DNA of 64,000 nucleotides from CAYSPT01 sp964432985 (GCA_964432985.1 CAYSPT010000020.1:16240-80239), one strand, 5' to 3'. Shown: positions 15,985-25,027, numbered from the stretch's first letter. The notes: generated by a model from the sequence alone, not told the origin. Program-made: numbers and translations.

Positions 15985-18178
15985 TGTTCTGTTTTTTCCT
16001 CTTCCGCTTCTCAGTTGTGTCTCTTCTTTCTTGTTCGGTATGTTCCCCCTTCGAGTCGGAGGACTTTCTTCCGTTTTTTTGCTGCTTTTTTGTTGAAATG
16101 GAGCCATCCTGCCCGCCGGCGCTTTTCACTTTCTTCGATTTCCGTTCCCCGGATGTCTTCTTATCTATCCGCTTTTTCAAGTTACCGACCGGCTCCTCCG
16201 GGTACTCGATTCTGGAGTGATACATACCGGTGAGAATAGTGGAAAACGTCTTGTTGATCCGTTCCAGATCCTTGAGCGTGATATCACAGTCGTTGAGTTG
16301 GCCGTCCTCAAACTTGCCCCTGGTTATTTTCGCCACCATGTTTTTAATGTTGGAAGGGGTAGGAGAACTCAGTGTTCTGGTGGCGGATTCGATGGCATCG
16401 GCCAGCATGACAAGAGATGCCTCCTTGGTCCTTGGTTTCGGACCCGGGTACCGAAAATCCTCTTCCCGCACATCTTCCGGGCTACCTGCCTGTTCGCAGG
16501 CCCGGTGATGAAAATAGGTAATCAGCCCCGTGCCCTGGTGCTGGCCAATAATGTCGCAAATGGGATCGGCAAGATTGAACTGTTTGGCCAGCTCTACCCC
16601 ATCTTTAACGTGTGAACTGATAACAAGAACGCTGAGGTAAGGCGACAGCGCTTCATGCTGGTTTTCGATGCCAATCTGGTTCTCCACGAAGAAATAGGGC
16701 CGCTTCAACTTTCCTATGTCGTGATAATACCCGCCAATTTTGCATAGCAGCGGATCAGCACCTATCAGCTCCGCGGCCGCTTCCGCCATGTTTGCGACAA
16801 TAATCGAATGGTGGTAGGTACCGGGGGCCTTGACCAGCAGTTCCTGCATGAGAGGCTGGTTGAGGTCCGACAGCTCCAGCAGCTTGATCGAAGTGGTGAT
16901 CTTGAAGAAATTCTCCAGGTAGGGCAGTCCGCCGAGCGTGAGAATGGTAGCGGTAATACCTCCTATAAAACCCGCGATGGCATCGCGGAACATCTCCCGT
17001 GAAAAATCGGAAAATGTTCCTTCGGCACCGAGCAGTGTCAAACCGACCAGGAAAGACACCTGTGCCAGGCTGACGAAAAATCCGGCCTGAATAATATCCG
17101 AACGCTGGCTTACTCTGAAAACGGTAAATATCCCGGCCAGACCGCCAAAAAACAGTGTAATGGTGAGCTTGATTCCAGCCGGTCCCATCAGTCCTATCAA
17201 AATAGCAAGCACCGCGGTGATGAGAATAGCCAGGTCCGCACCCATGAGAAGAGTGACCAGCATGGAAGCCGAAGCCAGTGGAGACAGATAGGGTGAAAAT
17301 ATATTTTCTCCCCGGAAAGGAACACCGTGTTGGGACAACATTATGACTATTTTTGAAAGAGCCAATGTGACGACGGCGACAATGCCGAGCATCCCCAGGA
17401 GGCTGTCACTTTCAAGAATATTCGGACGGAACCTGAACAGGAACACCAGAACCGATGCGAACAGGAGAATGGAAACAATACAGCCGCCAATAATGTTCAA
17501 CCGGCTTCTGTCACCATCTTCGTACAGTTCCAATTCCTTAAGAACGTACAGGTCCTCGGGAGTAACTTGATCTCCCCGCCTGATTATCATTTCACCTTTT
17601 TTTATCGTTTTTATTTCCGGGACATCCTCCAGAAGCCTGCCCATGAGGGTTACAAGGAGTTCTTTGCTGTGATCGGGAAGGGCAAGCGCACTTATCTTCA
17701 AGGTCAGATTCTTGCGCAGACTCTTCAATTTATCTTCGGCGACACCTTTGTTGGCATAGGGAATAATAAAATCAAGCGCCATCCTCTCCAGCCCGGCACG
17801 CTCGGTTCCCTCCAAATCTGCCAGGTGATCGATCACTCCCGAGTGCAGCCCGAGTTCATCCCACAACTGGAGGCCTTTCAACTTGCGTTCGTCTTCTATC
17901 TCAGGATCATTTTTCAGGTAGGCAAAGAGGTTGCCGATGTCCTCCTTGATATCGTTCTGGGTGCCGGACCCGGAACTGGTAAATGTAATCGTCTTGGGAG
18001 CGGCAATATCCCGCCTGGAAACATCACCGCTTTCCATGAACACTTTTTCCGAATCGAGATCTGCAAAAATAACTCCCGTGATCAGCCCCCATATGATCAG
18101 GCCGAGCACGATCCGTTTGAGACGAGACCCGGCTGTAGCTTTATGGATTTTCCAGAATGTGATAATCCGGCGGAACAT
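15965..18178 (-). CDS. pgpH: 7TM-HD family phosphohydrolase (PgpH-like)
   Basis: This 737-residue protein has an N-terminal TM helix (about 23-40), an extracytoplasmic 7TMR-HDED-type region (about 45-230), a block of six or seven TM helices (about 232-445) and a cytoplasmic HD domain with HHSIIVANMAEAAAELIG and GGYYHDIGKLKRPYFFVENQ. In Listeria and Bacillus PgpH hydrolyses cyclic di-AMP, so that role is likely but inferred. The last 70 residues or so form a Lys/Arg-rich tail not typical of the family; ybeY begins inside its final codons. The start lies 2 bases after the phoH stop. Confidence 0.92.
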   Translation of the reverse strand: MFRRIITFWKIHKATAGSRLKRIVLGLIIWGLITGVIFADLDSEKVFMESGDVSRRDIAAPKTITFTSSGSGTQNDIKEDIGNLFAYLKNDPEIEDERKLKGLQLWDELGLHSGVIDHLADLEGTERAGLERMALDFIIPYANKGVAEDKLKSLRKNLTLKISALALPDHSKELLVTLMGRLLEDVPEIKTIKKGEMIIRRGDQVTPEDLYVLKELELYEDGDRSRLNIIGGCIVSILLFASVLVFLFRFRPNILESDSLLGMLGIVAVVTLALSKIVIMLSQHGVPFRGENIFSPYLSPLASASMLVTLLMGADLAILITAVLAILIGLMGPAGIKLTITLFFGGLAGIFTVFRVSQRSDIIQAGFFVSLAQVSFLVGLTLLGAEGTFSDFSREMFRDAIAGFIGGITATILTLGGLPYLENFFKITTSIKLLELSDLNQPLMQELLVKAPGTYHHSIIVANMAEAAAELIGADPLLCKIGGYYHDIGKLKRPYFFVENQIGIENQHEALSPYLSVLVISSHVKDGVELAKQFNLADPICDIIGQHQGTGLITYFHHRACEQAGSPEDVREEDFRYPGPKPRTKEASLVMLADAIESATRTLSSPTPSNIKNMVAKITRGKFEDGQLNDCDITLKDLERINKTFSTILTGMYHSRIEYPEEPVGNLKKRIDKKTSGERKSKKVKSAGGQDGSISTKKQQKNGRKSSDSKGEHTEQERRDTTEKRKRKKQNNGNLRH

Positions 18179-18180
18179 AT

Positions 18181-19236
18181 TCAGTCTTCCTTACTGGCAC
18201 CTGCCGTGGTGGCAGAAGCTGCATCAGGGGCCGCGCGCCCGTTTCCTTCAAAATCCTGGTAAGCCAGAATAATTTTCTGGACAAGGTCATGCCTTACGAC
18301 ATCCTTCTCTGTCAAGTATACAAACTTAATTTGATCTATCTCATTGAGGACACGCTGTATTTCATTGAGTCCGGAATACGTCCCCCTGGGCAAATCGACC
18401 TGGGTGATATCTCCGGTGATAATAGTTTTTGTTCCAAATCCCAGCCTGGTGAGAAACATTTTCATCTGTTTCGACGTCGTATTCTGTGCTTCATCGAGAA
18501 TAACTACAGAGTCGTTAAGGGTACGTCCGCGCATGTATGCCAGGGGGGCGATTTCGATTACTCCCCGTTCCCGGTAGCGGAAAAATTTTTCTGCATCCAT
18601 CATGTCAAAAATGGCATCGTACAACGGCTTGAAGTAGGGATCTATCTTTTCAAGAAAATCGCCCGGTAAAAATCCCAGCGTCTCTCCGGCTTCAACCGCC
18701 GGACGAACGAGTATGACCCGGCTGACTTCCTGAGCTTTGAGGGCCGCCACTGCCATAGCTACAGCAAGATAGGTTTTTCCCGTACCGGCCGGGCCGATAC
18801 AGATAACAATATCATTTCTCCGCACCGCCTGGACATACTTTTTTTGGCCAATGGTCCGCGGTCTGAGTGGGATTCCTTTTGAGGTAGTCAGAACGATGTC
18901 GGAAAAGGCTGAATCGAGTTCCTTCTCTCCCCGGCTGAATACGATATCAGCAACATACTCGACATCGGACCGGGAAATACGCCCACCAGAACGGTAGATT
19001 TTCTTCAACTCCTCGAAAAGAATTTTTACCCGGAAAACAAGATTTTTTTCGCCTTTAATGATAATGGTATTTCCGCGGGGTATAAGCTGAACATCGAACT
19101 TACTCCGTATGGAGGAAAGGTGTATGTCCGTTTGACCGAGAATTCCCAAGACCTCCTGCTGATCAGACATAGTGATTCTGGCGGTGATAATCTGTCCGTT
19201 TCCGCCAGCGTTACTTTTTTCGGTGTTACTGCTCAC
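18181..19236 (-). CDS. phoH: PhoH family ATPase
   Basis: This 351-residue protein has a KH-like N-terminal part (about 20-80) and a PhoH ATPase domain with Walker A GPAGTGKT (148-155), Walker B VVILDEAQN and the conserved TSKQMKMFLTRLGFGTK and ITGDITQVDLP segments. It is probably involved in RNA metabolism; phoH next to ybeY is a widespread arrangement. The start is GTG at 19236, overlapping the upstream GTPase stop as GTGA. The C-terminus is Ala/Thr-rich and variable. Confidence 0.95.
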   Translation of the reverse strand: MSSNTEKSNAGGNGQIITARITMSDQQEVLGILGQTDIHLSSIRSKFDVQLIPRGNTIIIKGEKNLVFRVKILFEELKKIYRSGGRISRSDVEYVADIVFSRGEKELDSAFSDIVLTTSKGIPLRPRTIGQKKYVQAVRRNDIVICIGPAGTGKTYLAVAMAVAALKAQEVSRVILVRPAVEAGETLGFLPGDFLEKIDPYFKPLYDAIFDMMDAEKFFRYRERGVIEIAPLAYMRGRTLNDSVVILDEAQNTTSKQMKMFLTRLGFGTKTIITGDITQVDLPRGTYSGLNEIQRVLNEIDQIKFVYLTEKDVVRHDLVQKIILAYQDFEGNGRAAPDAASATTAGASKED

Positions 19237-20054
19237 GGTTTTCCATCCTCGTCTTCACACTTCTCCATCTCCGGACGCTCCAGGGAGCAGCGTCCGAGCG
19301 TCCCTCTTCGGAACATCCCCAGCAAAGCCCTGGCAGCGCGGTGATGGTCGGGTAGTCCCCCGGGAAGAAGAAAACCCTTCCGCTTGGCCAAAGCTTCGAG
19401 CACCTCTTCTTCCGTTTGGGGCATTTCATCGGTACCAATTACCTCCAGCAATGCTCGAACCTGCTGTTCGGGTAAACGATCCAGCAGGAGGTAGCAAATG
19501 TCCTCCGCACCCAGCGTCTTTACCGGAACTGAACCGGTAATAGCCAGTGTTTTACGGACCTCATCATCGGTTCGGGGACTGAGAATACCGGGAGTGTCAA
19601 GCAGTTCGAGATTGCGTGACACGGCGATCCACTGGGGGCCGCGCGTAACTCCGGGGACTGCTCCAACCCTGGTTCTTTTGACCGGTGACAGTCTGTTAAT
19701 CAACGATGATTTCCCGGTATTCGGTACACCAACTATCATAACCCGCAACGGACACCGTCCCGAAGGAAGAGCCCGGCGCCGGCTTCGACCTGTACGGGTT
19801 CGGGCCGTTTTCAAAAGGTATTTACGCAACAATGAAACGCCTTTGCCGTGTTTGAGGTCCATGGAAAAAGCTTTCAAGCCATGCCTGCTCAAAACATGAC
19901 ACCACGCAGAGGTTACACGCGGCGAAGCCAGGTCTGCCTGAGAGAAAACAACCACCCGCTTTTTCCCGGCGGCGATACGCTCAAACATAGGATCCTCACA
20001 GCTTGCTGGAACCCGTGCATCCCTTACTTCGATAAGGAGATCCACCATGCGCAC
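19233..20054 (-). CDS. rbgA: YlqF/RbgA-type circularly permuted ribosome-biogenesis GTPase, N-terminus uncertain
   Basis: The permuted order is visible: G4-like FSQADL (57-62) precedes G1 GVPNTGKSS, followed by GAVPGVTRG (G2) and DTPGIL (G3). RbgA matures the 50S subunit, and rplS-lepB-ylqF is a known order. The usable start is a GTG at 20054, which leaves out the usual N-terminal segment with the WFPGHM motif. In the same frame an ATG at 20120, 14 bases after the lepB stop, opens nine codons followed by TGA at 20091-20093; readable family-like sequence (QLLSYVRMVDLLIEVRDARVP) continues past it. The N-terminus may be broken by a nonsense change or a base error, or translation starts late. Confidence 0.85.
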   Translation of the reverse strand: MRMVDLLIEVRDARVPASCEDPMFERIAAGKKRVVVFSQADLASPRVTSAWCHVLSRHGLKAFSMDLKHGKGVSLLRKYLLKTARTRTGRSRRRALPSGRCPLRVMIVGVPNTGKSSLINRLSPVKRTRVGAVPGVTRGPQWIAVSRNLELLDTPGILSPRTDDEVRKTLAITGSVPVKTLGAEDICYLLLDRLPEQQVRALLEVIGTDEMPQTEEEVLEALAKRKGFLLPGGLPDHHRAARALLGMFRRGTLGRCSLERPEMEKCEDEDGKP

Positions 20055-20133
20055 ATAGGAGAGTAATTGGTCTTCCCCAGTTTTCAGTTCTCAGATCACC
20101 TGCCCGGCTGCAGCGGTCATAAAGCCGCCACGC

Positions 20134-20904
20134 TTACTTGATACGTCCAATACGCTTAAGCGGCCAGTAAATAGCAATGGCCTTTCCCTTCACATGACTG
20201 GAGGGAAGTACCTTCCAGAATCTGCTGTCCTCGCTGTTGTCACGATTGTCGCCCATCATGAAGTAGTAGCTCATCGCGAACGTATACGAATCAGCCGCTT
20301 TCCCGTCGATCAAAATAGATCCATCGGCGGTTATCTCCAGATCATGTCCTTCGTACTCCTCTATTATATTCCGATAACGGCTTATGTTTTCGAGACTGAG
20401 AGCAACTGTGCTTCCCTTGAGTGGCACCTGAAGTGACGGCATATTGTCCCTTAGTCCTCGTGGATGGTCATTGGTAAAGATTGACGAATCCATGTACTTG
20501 ACCCCGGGAGGGTTGCATAACGGATTGCCATTTACATAAAGAACCTTGTTCTTGACCTCGACGACATCTCCCTGCAGCCCCACGCACCGCTTAATAAAGT
20601 CCCTGCCCGGCGACCGGGGTGATTTGAACACGATAATATCACCACGATTCACCGTTTTGGCGGAGTACATATATTTGTTGACGAGTATCCGGTCGTTGGG
20701 GAAAAGCGTGTCCTCCATCGAACTGGAGGGTATATAGAACGCCTGCAGGATAAATGTCCTGATTATCAGGGCCAGAATAAGAGCGATGGCCAGAGTCTCG
20801 ATAATTTCACGTAAGACTCTGGCACTTCTCCCTATCATCGGATCTTCATCCGAAACCTGTGGTTGGTGACTATTCTCAGATGGGTTGTTATCAGACACGT
20901 CCAT
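20134..20904 (-). CDS. lepB: Signal peptidase I
   Basis: This 256-residue protein has one TM helix (about 33-53), then catalytic Ser in PSSSMEDTL, the Lys general base in GRDFIKRCVG, and FMMGDNRDNSEDSRFW, the classic boxes B-E. A region between boxes D and E is longer than in E. coli and includes a segment ending in a DLEITADGSILIDG strand pair. It cleaves signal peptides at the outer face of the inner membrane. The gene follows rplS by 12 bases in the same operon. Confidence 0.96.
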   Translation of the reverse strand: MDVSDNNPSENSHQPQVSDEDPMIGRSARVLREIIETLAIALILALIIRTFILQAFYIPSSSMEDTLFPNDRILVNKYMYSAKTVNRGDIIVFKSPRSPGRDFIKRCVGLQGDVVEVKNKVLYVNGNPLCNPPGVKYMDSSIFTNDHPRGLRDNMPSLQVPLKGSTVALSLENISRYRNIIEEYEGHDLEITADGSILIDGKAADSYTFAMSYYFMMGDNRDNSEDSRFWKVLPSSHVKGKAIAIYWPLKRIGRIK

Positions 20905-20916
20905 GCCAGTAGTTGA

Positions 20917-21264
20917 CTATCTCGTGTCCTTTCTCTTAACCCGGGCGGCCTTACCCTTGCGTTCCCTCAGGTAATAGAGCTTTCCACGCCGCACTTTCCC
21001 CTTTTCAACCAGCTCAATTTTAGCGAGACTGGGAGAATGGACGGGAAAAACCCGCTCGACTCCGATACCGTAGGAAAGCTTGCGGACGGTAAACGTCTCG
21101 TTTACACCGCTTCCATGCCTTCCCAGGACAGTTCCCTCGAAGATCTGAATACGTTCCTTGGTGCCTTCAACAACCCTCAAATGAACCTTGACTGTATCGC
21201 CGGGTTGAAATGAAGGGATATCGGTCCGCATTTGTTCCTTTCCAAGCTCATAAAGCATATCCAT
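20917..21264 (-). CDS. rplS: 50S ribosomal protein L19
   Basis: At 115 residues it matches the normal length. PGDTVKVHLRVVEGTKERIQ, FTVRKLSYGIGVERVFPVHSP and KRGKLYYLR-like KVRRGKLYYLRERKGKAARVK are diagnostic. L19 sits at the 30S-50S interface. GGAGG lies 12 bases before the start. It follows trmD by 67 bases, as in many genomes. Confidence 0.98.
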   Translation of the reverse strand: MDMLYELGKEQMRTDIPSFQPGDTVKVHLRVVEGTKERIQIFEGTVLGRHGSGVNETFTVRKLSYGIGVERVFPVHSPSLAKIELVEKGKVRRGKLYYLRERKGKAARVKRKDTR

Positions 21265-21331
21265 GACTTAGTTGTCCTCCTCTAATTTTCCAAACAATGA
21301 CAAAGTTTGCACATTCTACTATAGTTGTTAT

Positions 21332-22084
21332 CTAATATTCAAGCTTTAAACCCTTTTCATCAACGATTTTCCGCAGGAACAGGCGGTCTTTTTCATCCAG
21401 AACCACTTCCTGAAGGAGGTCAGGCCGCCTGAGACAGGTTTGCCTGAGTGCCTCTTTTCGACGGTAGATCATAATTTCTTCGTGGTTTCCCGACAGGAGA
21501 ACCTCCGGCACTTCCAAGTCTCTGAAGCAGCGGGGCCGCGTGTAATGCGGGTGATCGAGTATTCCGCTGGTGAATGAATCCAGATCGGGAGAATCGGGAT
21601 TACCGAGCACTCCCGGAACTAGCCGGGTGACGGCATCACACACAACCAGAGCTGCCGGTTCTCCACCGGTTAAAACATAATCTCCGATAGAAATCTCCAG
21701 TGGGTTCAAGCATTTTCGCACCCGTTCGTCAATACCACGATAATGACCGCATACAACGATCAGGTGCTGTTTGTTTGCCAGTTCCACCGCCAGTTGCTGG
21801 TTAAAGCATCTTCCCATGGGGGTCAGCAGCACAACAATTGTATCCACGGTTTCATCGGTGAGTGACTCCACACCGGCTACAATCGGTTCGGGTTTCATCA
21901 CCATCCCGGCGCCCCCCCCATAAGGATAATCATCCGTCACCCGGTGCTTGCCTTCGGCAAAGTCCCTCAAATTGACCACGTTGAGCTTCACCAGATCTCT
22001 GTCTGAAGCTATCTTGAGCATACTCTCGTTCAGGGGGCCACTGAAGAACTCCGGAAAAAGTGTGAGTATATCTATTCGTAACAT
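21332..22084 (-). CDS. trmD: tRNA (guanine37-N1)-methyltransferase
   Basis: This 250-residue SPOUT methyltransferase has the trefoil-knot signatures CGHYRGIDERV and SIGDYVLTGGEPAALV, with GGGAGMVMKPEP earlier. It methylates G37 next to the anticodon to prevent frameshifting. The ATG overlaps the rimM stop as TGATG. Confidence 0.98.
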   Translation of the reverse strand: MLRIDILTLFPEFFSGPLNESMLKIASDRDLVKLNVVNLRDFAEGKHRVTDDYPYGGGAGMVMKPEPIVAGVESLTDETVDTIVVLLTPMGRCFNQQLAVELANKQHLIVVCGHYRGIDERVRKCLNPLEISIGDYVLTGGEPAALVVCDAVTRLVPGVLGNPDSPDLDSFTSGILDHPHYTRPRCFRDLEVPEVLLSGNHEEIMIYRRKEALRQTCLRRPDLLQEVVLDEKDRLFLRKIVDEKGLKLEY

Positions 22085-22626
22085 CAGTCAAAACCATTAA
22101 TCAGGTCAACAACCATCGTATTGCCGGAAACATCCACCGACTTCACGAATTGTTTCACAAATGGAAGCAGGAAAGTCCCCTTTTCCTCCACCCGTTCTAT
22201 CTCCAACAGGTCCTCGTCCCGGACTGAATACGTGTCAATAACCGAGCCCAGTACCTTCCCGGTCAAGTCGACAACCTGCATACCAAGCAACTGAAACGGG
22301 TAGAAATCATCATCGGGTAGAGGCGGTAGTGCGCTTCCGGGAATGGTTATCAGGTACCCCTTGAGAGCTTCTGCATCTTTCCTGTCGGCGCACTCCTCGA
22401 AATTCAGGACAAAGCGTGCTCCACGCTGACCCACCGAGCGCACGTGAACATACTGAATCTGGTCACCACGCTGAAGACGCACCCGTCCAAGTTCACCATA
22501 CCGTTCAGGAAAATCAGTCAGCGTGTATACATTCACCGCACCTTTTAAACCAACAGGTCTGGTAATTTTACCGATAACAATCCATTCCGGACAGCGATGG
22601 TCAGGAATTTCTGATTTCGACGACAT
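22084..22626 (-). CDS. rimM: 16S rRNA processing protein RimM
   Basis: RimM binds S19 and assists 30S head maturation. The N-terminal RimM barrel (IVIGKITRPVGLKGAVNV) and C-terminal PRC-barrel (QLLGMQVVDLTGKVLGSV, LLPFVKQFVKSVDV) are both present in 180 residues. The start overlaps the end of ylqD by 26 bases; AAAGGACGGG precedes the ATG. Confidence 0.97.
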   Translation of the reverse strand: MSSKSEIPDHRCPEWIVIGKITRPVGLKGAVNVYTLTDFPERYGELGRVRLQRGDQIQYVHVRSVGQRGARFVLNFEECADRKDAEALKGYLITIPGSALPPLPDDDFYPFQLLGMQVVDLTGKVLGSVIDTYSVRDEDLLEIERVEEKGTFLLPFVKQFVKSVDVSGNTMVVDLINGFD

Positions 22627-23023
22627 TCCCGTCCTTTATGACGATCTCCGTCTTGGTGAGGAGATCATAGAAACTATCTCCCTCGCTGATAAAGATCGGA
22701 CTGTCGATAGTGCCCTGGAGATATTCGGAATCTAATTCCAGATTAACAATCTCTTCGCGCTTGCGGGTGAACTGCTGATGCATACCTTTGAGGCGCTCCC
22801 GTTCGACTTCAAGCTGCCGGGCCGCCATCTGGTCCTTTGGGCTCTGGCCGCTTCGGAGCGAGATTCTTTTCTTCTCAAATTCCAGCTGCTGCAGCCTGGT
22901 TTCAGCCTGCTGGGTGGAATTACTGAGTTCGTCGAGCAATTTCTTTTTGAATTCCTCGGTCACTATCGCTTTGACGAGCACCTTCCGGATAATGGTTATA
23001 CCGTTTTTACTTGACTCTTCCAC
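22601..23023 (-). CDS. ylqD: YlqD family protein
   Basis: It lies between khpA (ylqC) and rimM, exactly where Bacillus has ylqD, and shares its layout: a short N-terminal strand (KVLVKAIVTEEFKKKLLDEL), a coiled coil (about 30-95, many Gln/Glu/Arg) and a C-terminal beta part ending in TKTEIVIKDGNVVEI. There is no in-frame ATG. I favour the GTG at 23023 with AAGGA 10 bases upstream; a TTG at 23071 would add 16 residues across a hairpin. The function is unknown. A YlqD in an apparent diderm is noteworthy. Confidence 0.75.
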   Translation of the reverse strand: MEESSKNGITIIRKVLVKAIVTEEFKKKLLDELSNSTQQAETRLQQLEFEKKRISLRSGQSPKDQMAARQLEVERERLKGMHQQFTRKREEIVNLELDSEYLQGTIDSPIFISEGDSFYDLLTKTEIVIKDGNVVEIRNS

Positions 23024-23046
23024 TCGATCGTCATCCTTGCTATATA

Positions 23047-23065
23047 ATCCCGAATAATTCGGGAT
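23047..23065. repeat. 19-bp odd palindrome with GAATAATTC core
   Basis: Nine bases on each side of A23056 pair perfectly. It lies between khpA and ylqD. It shares the core of the palindrome at 15458-15480, with arm changes that keep pairing. Confidence 0.55.
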
Positions 23066-23072
23066 AATCAAC

Positions 23073-23303
23073 CTACTGAAGAATCTCCAGCATTACTTTT
23101 TTGCCGTCCCTGGTGACAATTGCTTTCATCACCGATCGTATGGCATTGATTGTCCGCCCTTTCTTGCCGATGACCTTACCGACGTCGTCCGGGTGAACAC
23201 GGAGTTCGAAAACCAGCATTTTCTCTCCCTCGACACATTTCAAGTCCACCTGGTCAGGATTATCTACCAGAGAGTGAACGATCATCATCAAGAGTTCCTT
23301 CAT
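23073..23303 (-). CDS. khpA: KH-domain RNA-binding protein KhpA (YlqC)
   Basis: This small protein of 76 residues is a single KH domain with the GxxG loop in VIGKKGRTINAIR. KhpA binds RNA, often with KhpB, in cell-division and envelope control in Gram-positives. I use the ATG at 23303; a TTG directly before it is in frame. GGGAGA lies upstream at suitable spacing. It follows rpsP by about 37 bases. Confidence 0.95.
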   Translation of the reverse strand: MKELLMMIVHSLVDNPDQVDLKCVEGEKMLVFELRVHPDDVGKVIGKKGRTINAIRSVMKAIVTRDGKKVMLEILQ

Positions 23304-23340
23304 CAAGTATTCTCTCCCTCAAATTAATAAGCAGACTCCT

Positions 23341-23604
23341 TTAAGAAACAGAATCCTGCCCGGCCGCTTTCTTCGCTTGTTTTATGAGACTTTTCACGGT
23401 CTCAGACACTTTGGCGCCTTTGGAAATCCATTTTTCCACACCATCCAGGTCCACCTTGATCGTCGGCGGATCGGTCTTTGGCGTGTAATGACCAAGTATC
23501 TCTAAAAACCGTCCGTCCCTGGGCATTCTGGAATCCGTCGCAACGATGCGGTAATGCGGATTATTCTTGTTGCCGGCTCTTCTCAACCGAATGCTGACTG
23601 CCAC
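23341..23604 (-). CDS. rpsP: 30S ribosomal protein S16
   Basis: The 87-residue S16 has IRLRRAGNKNNPHYRIVATDSRMPRDGR split over the usual basic N-terminus, then FLEILGHYTPK. It starts with GTG at 23604, 9 bases after a GGAGG site. It is part of the ffh-rpsP-khpA-ylqD-rimM-trmD-rplS block. Confidence 0.98.
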   Translation of the reverse strand: MAVSIRLRRAGNKNNPHYRIVATDSRMPRDGRFLEILGHYTPKTDPPTIKVDLDGVEKWISKGAKVSETVKSLIKQAKKAAGQDSVS

Positions 23605-23632
23605 CAGATTTCACCTCCTCGAATGTTTATTC

Positions 23633-23666
23633 CTAAGTAGTAACGTCTACTAGAGTAGTAACGTCT
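23633..23666. repeat. Two direct copies of a 14-bp sequence between ffh and rpsP
   Basis: GTAGTAACGTCTAC occurs twice, 18 bases apart, and each copy is itself imperfectly self-complementary (GTAG...CTAC). It may be a slippage duplication or a small RNA hairpin pair. Confidence 0.5.
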
Positions 23667-23686
23667 ACATAGTAATCCAACACGGT

Positions 23687-25027
23687 TCATCCAAACGGAA
23701 ACATTCCAGGACCGAGTTTCATAGGGCCGGTCATGGAAGTCATTTTCTTCATCAACTTTTTCATCTCCTGAAACTGCTTGAGCAGCCGGTTTATCTCTGA
23801 AACGGTAGTGCCGCTTCCAGATGCAATCCGCCGCCGACGGGACCCGCAAATAACACCGGGATCGTTGCGTTCACCGGGTGTCATGGACAGGATAATCGCT
23901 TCGATCCTCTTGAGTTGACGATCATCAACTTTGAAACCTTTCATTTTTCTGGCCATGGAAGAAAACCCGGGAACCATATCCATTAGCTGGTCCAGCGGCC
24001 CAAGTTTCTTCATCTGCTGCAACTGCTCGAGAAAATCCTGAAGAGAAAAATCCATTTTTCTCAGCTTTTGTTCAAGTTCCCTGGCTTTTTCCTGGTCGAC
24101 GGTGGTTTCTACCTTGTCGATCAGCGTGAGAATATCTCCCATACCAAGGATACGCGAAGCCATTCGATCGGGATAAAAGGGTTCGATGGCGTCGATCTTT
24201 TCCCCCAGACCTACGAACTTGATGGGTTTCCCGGTAACCGCCCTGATGGATAGAGCAGCCCCTCCCCTGGCATCACCGTCCAGTTTAGTCAGGACTGTAC
24301 CGTCGATAGCAAGCCGCCGATTGAACTCGGTGGCCACGTTTACTGCATCCTGGCCCGTGGTGGCGTCAGCGACCAGAAGCGTCTCTGAGGGCGGGACTTC
24401 TGCTATCAATCCCTCGAGTTCCTGCATGAGTTCCTCGTTAACGTGTAGCCGGCCCGCCGAGTCAACAAGCACGACATCGTTCCCTGCGGCGGAAGCGTTG
24501 CGTAATGCCGCTTTTACAATATCCACCACCTTGTGTCCCTCTCCCATCTGGAACACCGGAATCCCGCTTTGTTCTCCGAGAACCTGCAGTTGCTTGATAG
24601 CCGCAGGGCGATAGATGTCCGCCGCCACCATGAGAGGCTTATTTCCTTTGCTCTGAAGGTGGACCGCCAGCTTGGCACAGGTCGTGGTCTTACCCGACCC
24701 ATTAAGACCGACCAGAAGGAGTACCGCCGGGCGTTTGTCTCCCAGATCGAGCTTCTGAACCGTGCTGCCCATAACAACAACCAGCTCATCCCTGACCACC
24801 TTGATTACTTGCTGGGCGGGAGTAAGACTTTGCATTACTTCCTGGCCTAAAGCCCGTTCCCGCACCTTTTTTACGAATTCCTTTACTACTTTGAAATTGA
24901 CATCCGCTTCGAGCAAAGCAAGCTTAACCTCACGCATGACTGTCTTGATGTCCTGCTCGGAAACCTTACCCCGTCTCCTGAGCGAAGAAAAAATATCCTC
25001 CAGTCTCGAGGTCAAAGCCTGAAACAC
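23687..25027 (-). CDS. ffh: Signal recognition particle GTPase Ffh (SRP54)
   Basis: This 446-residue protein has the N domain (1-85), the G domain with GLNGSGKTTTCAKLA, DSAGRLH, TKLDGDARGG and GLGEKIDAIEPF, and the methionine-rich M domain (about 300-446) including the RRRIASGSGTTVSEINRLLKQF SRP-RNA binding helix. It targets nascent membrane proteins. The start is GTG at 25027 with GGTGA 6 bases upstream. It begins the minus-strand block that runs to era. Confidence 0.98.
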   Translation of the reverse strand: MFQALTSRLEDIFSSLRRRGKVSEQDIKTVMREVKLALLEADVNFKVVKEFVKKVRERALGQEVMQSLTPAQQVIKVVRDELVVVMGSTVQKLDLGDKRPAVLLLVGLNGSGKTTTCAKLAVHLQSKGNKPLMVAADIYRPAAIKQLQVLGEQSGIPVFQMGEGHKVVDIVKAALRNASAAGNDVVLVDSAGRLHVNEELMQELEGLIAEVPPSETLLVADATTGQDAVNVATEFNRRLAIDGTVLTKLDGDARGGAALSIRAVTGKPIKFVGLGEKIDAIEPFYPDRMASRILGMGDILTLIDKVETTVDQEKARELEQKLRKMDFSLQDFLEQLQQMKKLGPLDQLMDMVPGFSSMARKMKGFKVDDRQLKRIEAIILSMTPGERNDPGVICGSRRRRIASGSGTTVSEINRLLKQFQEMKKLMKKMTSMTGPMKLGPGMFPFG

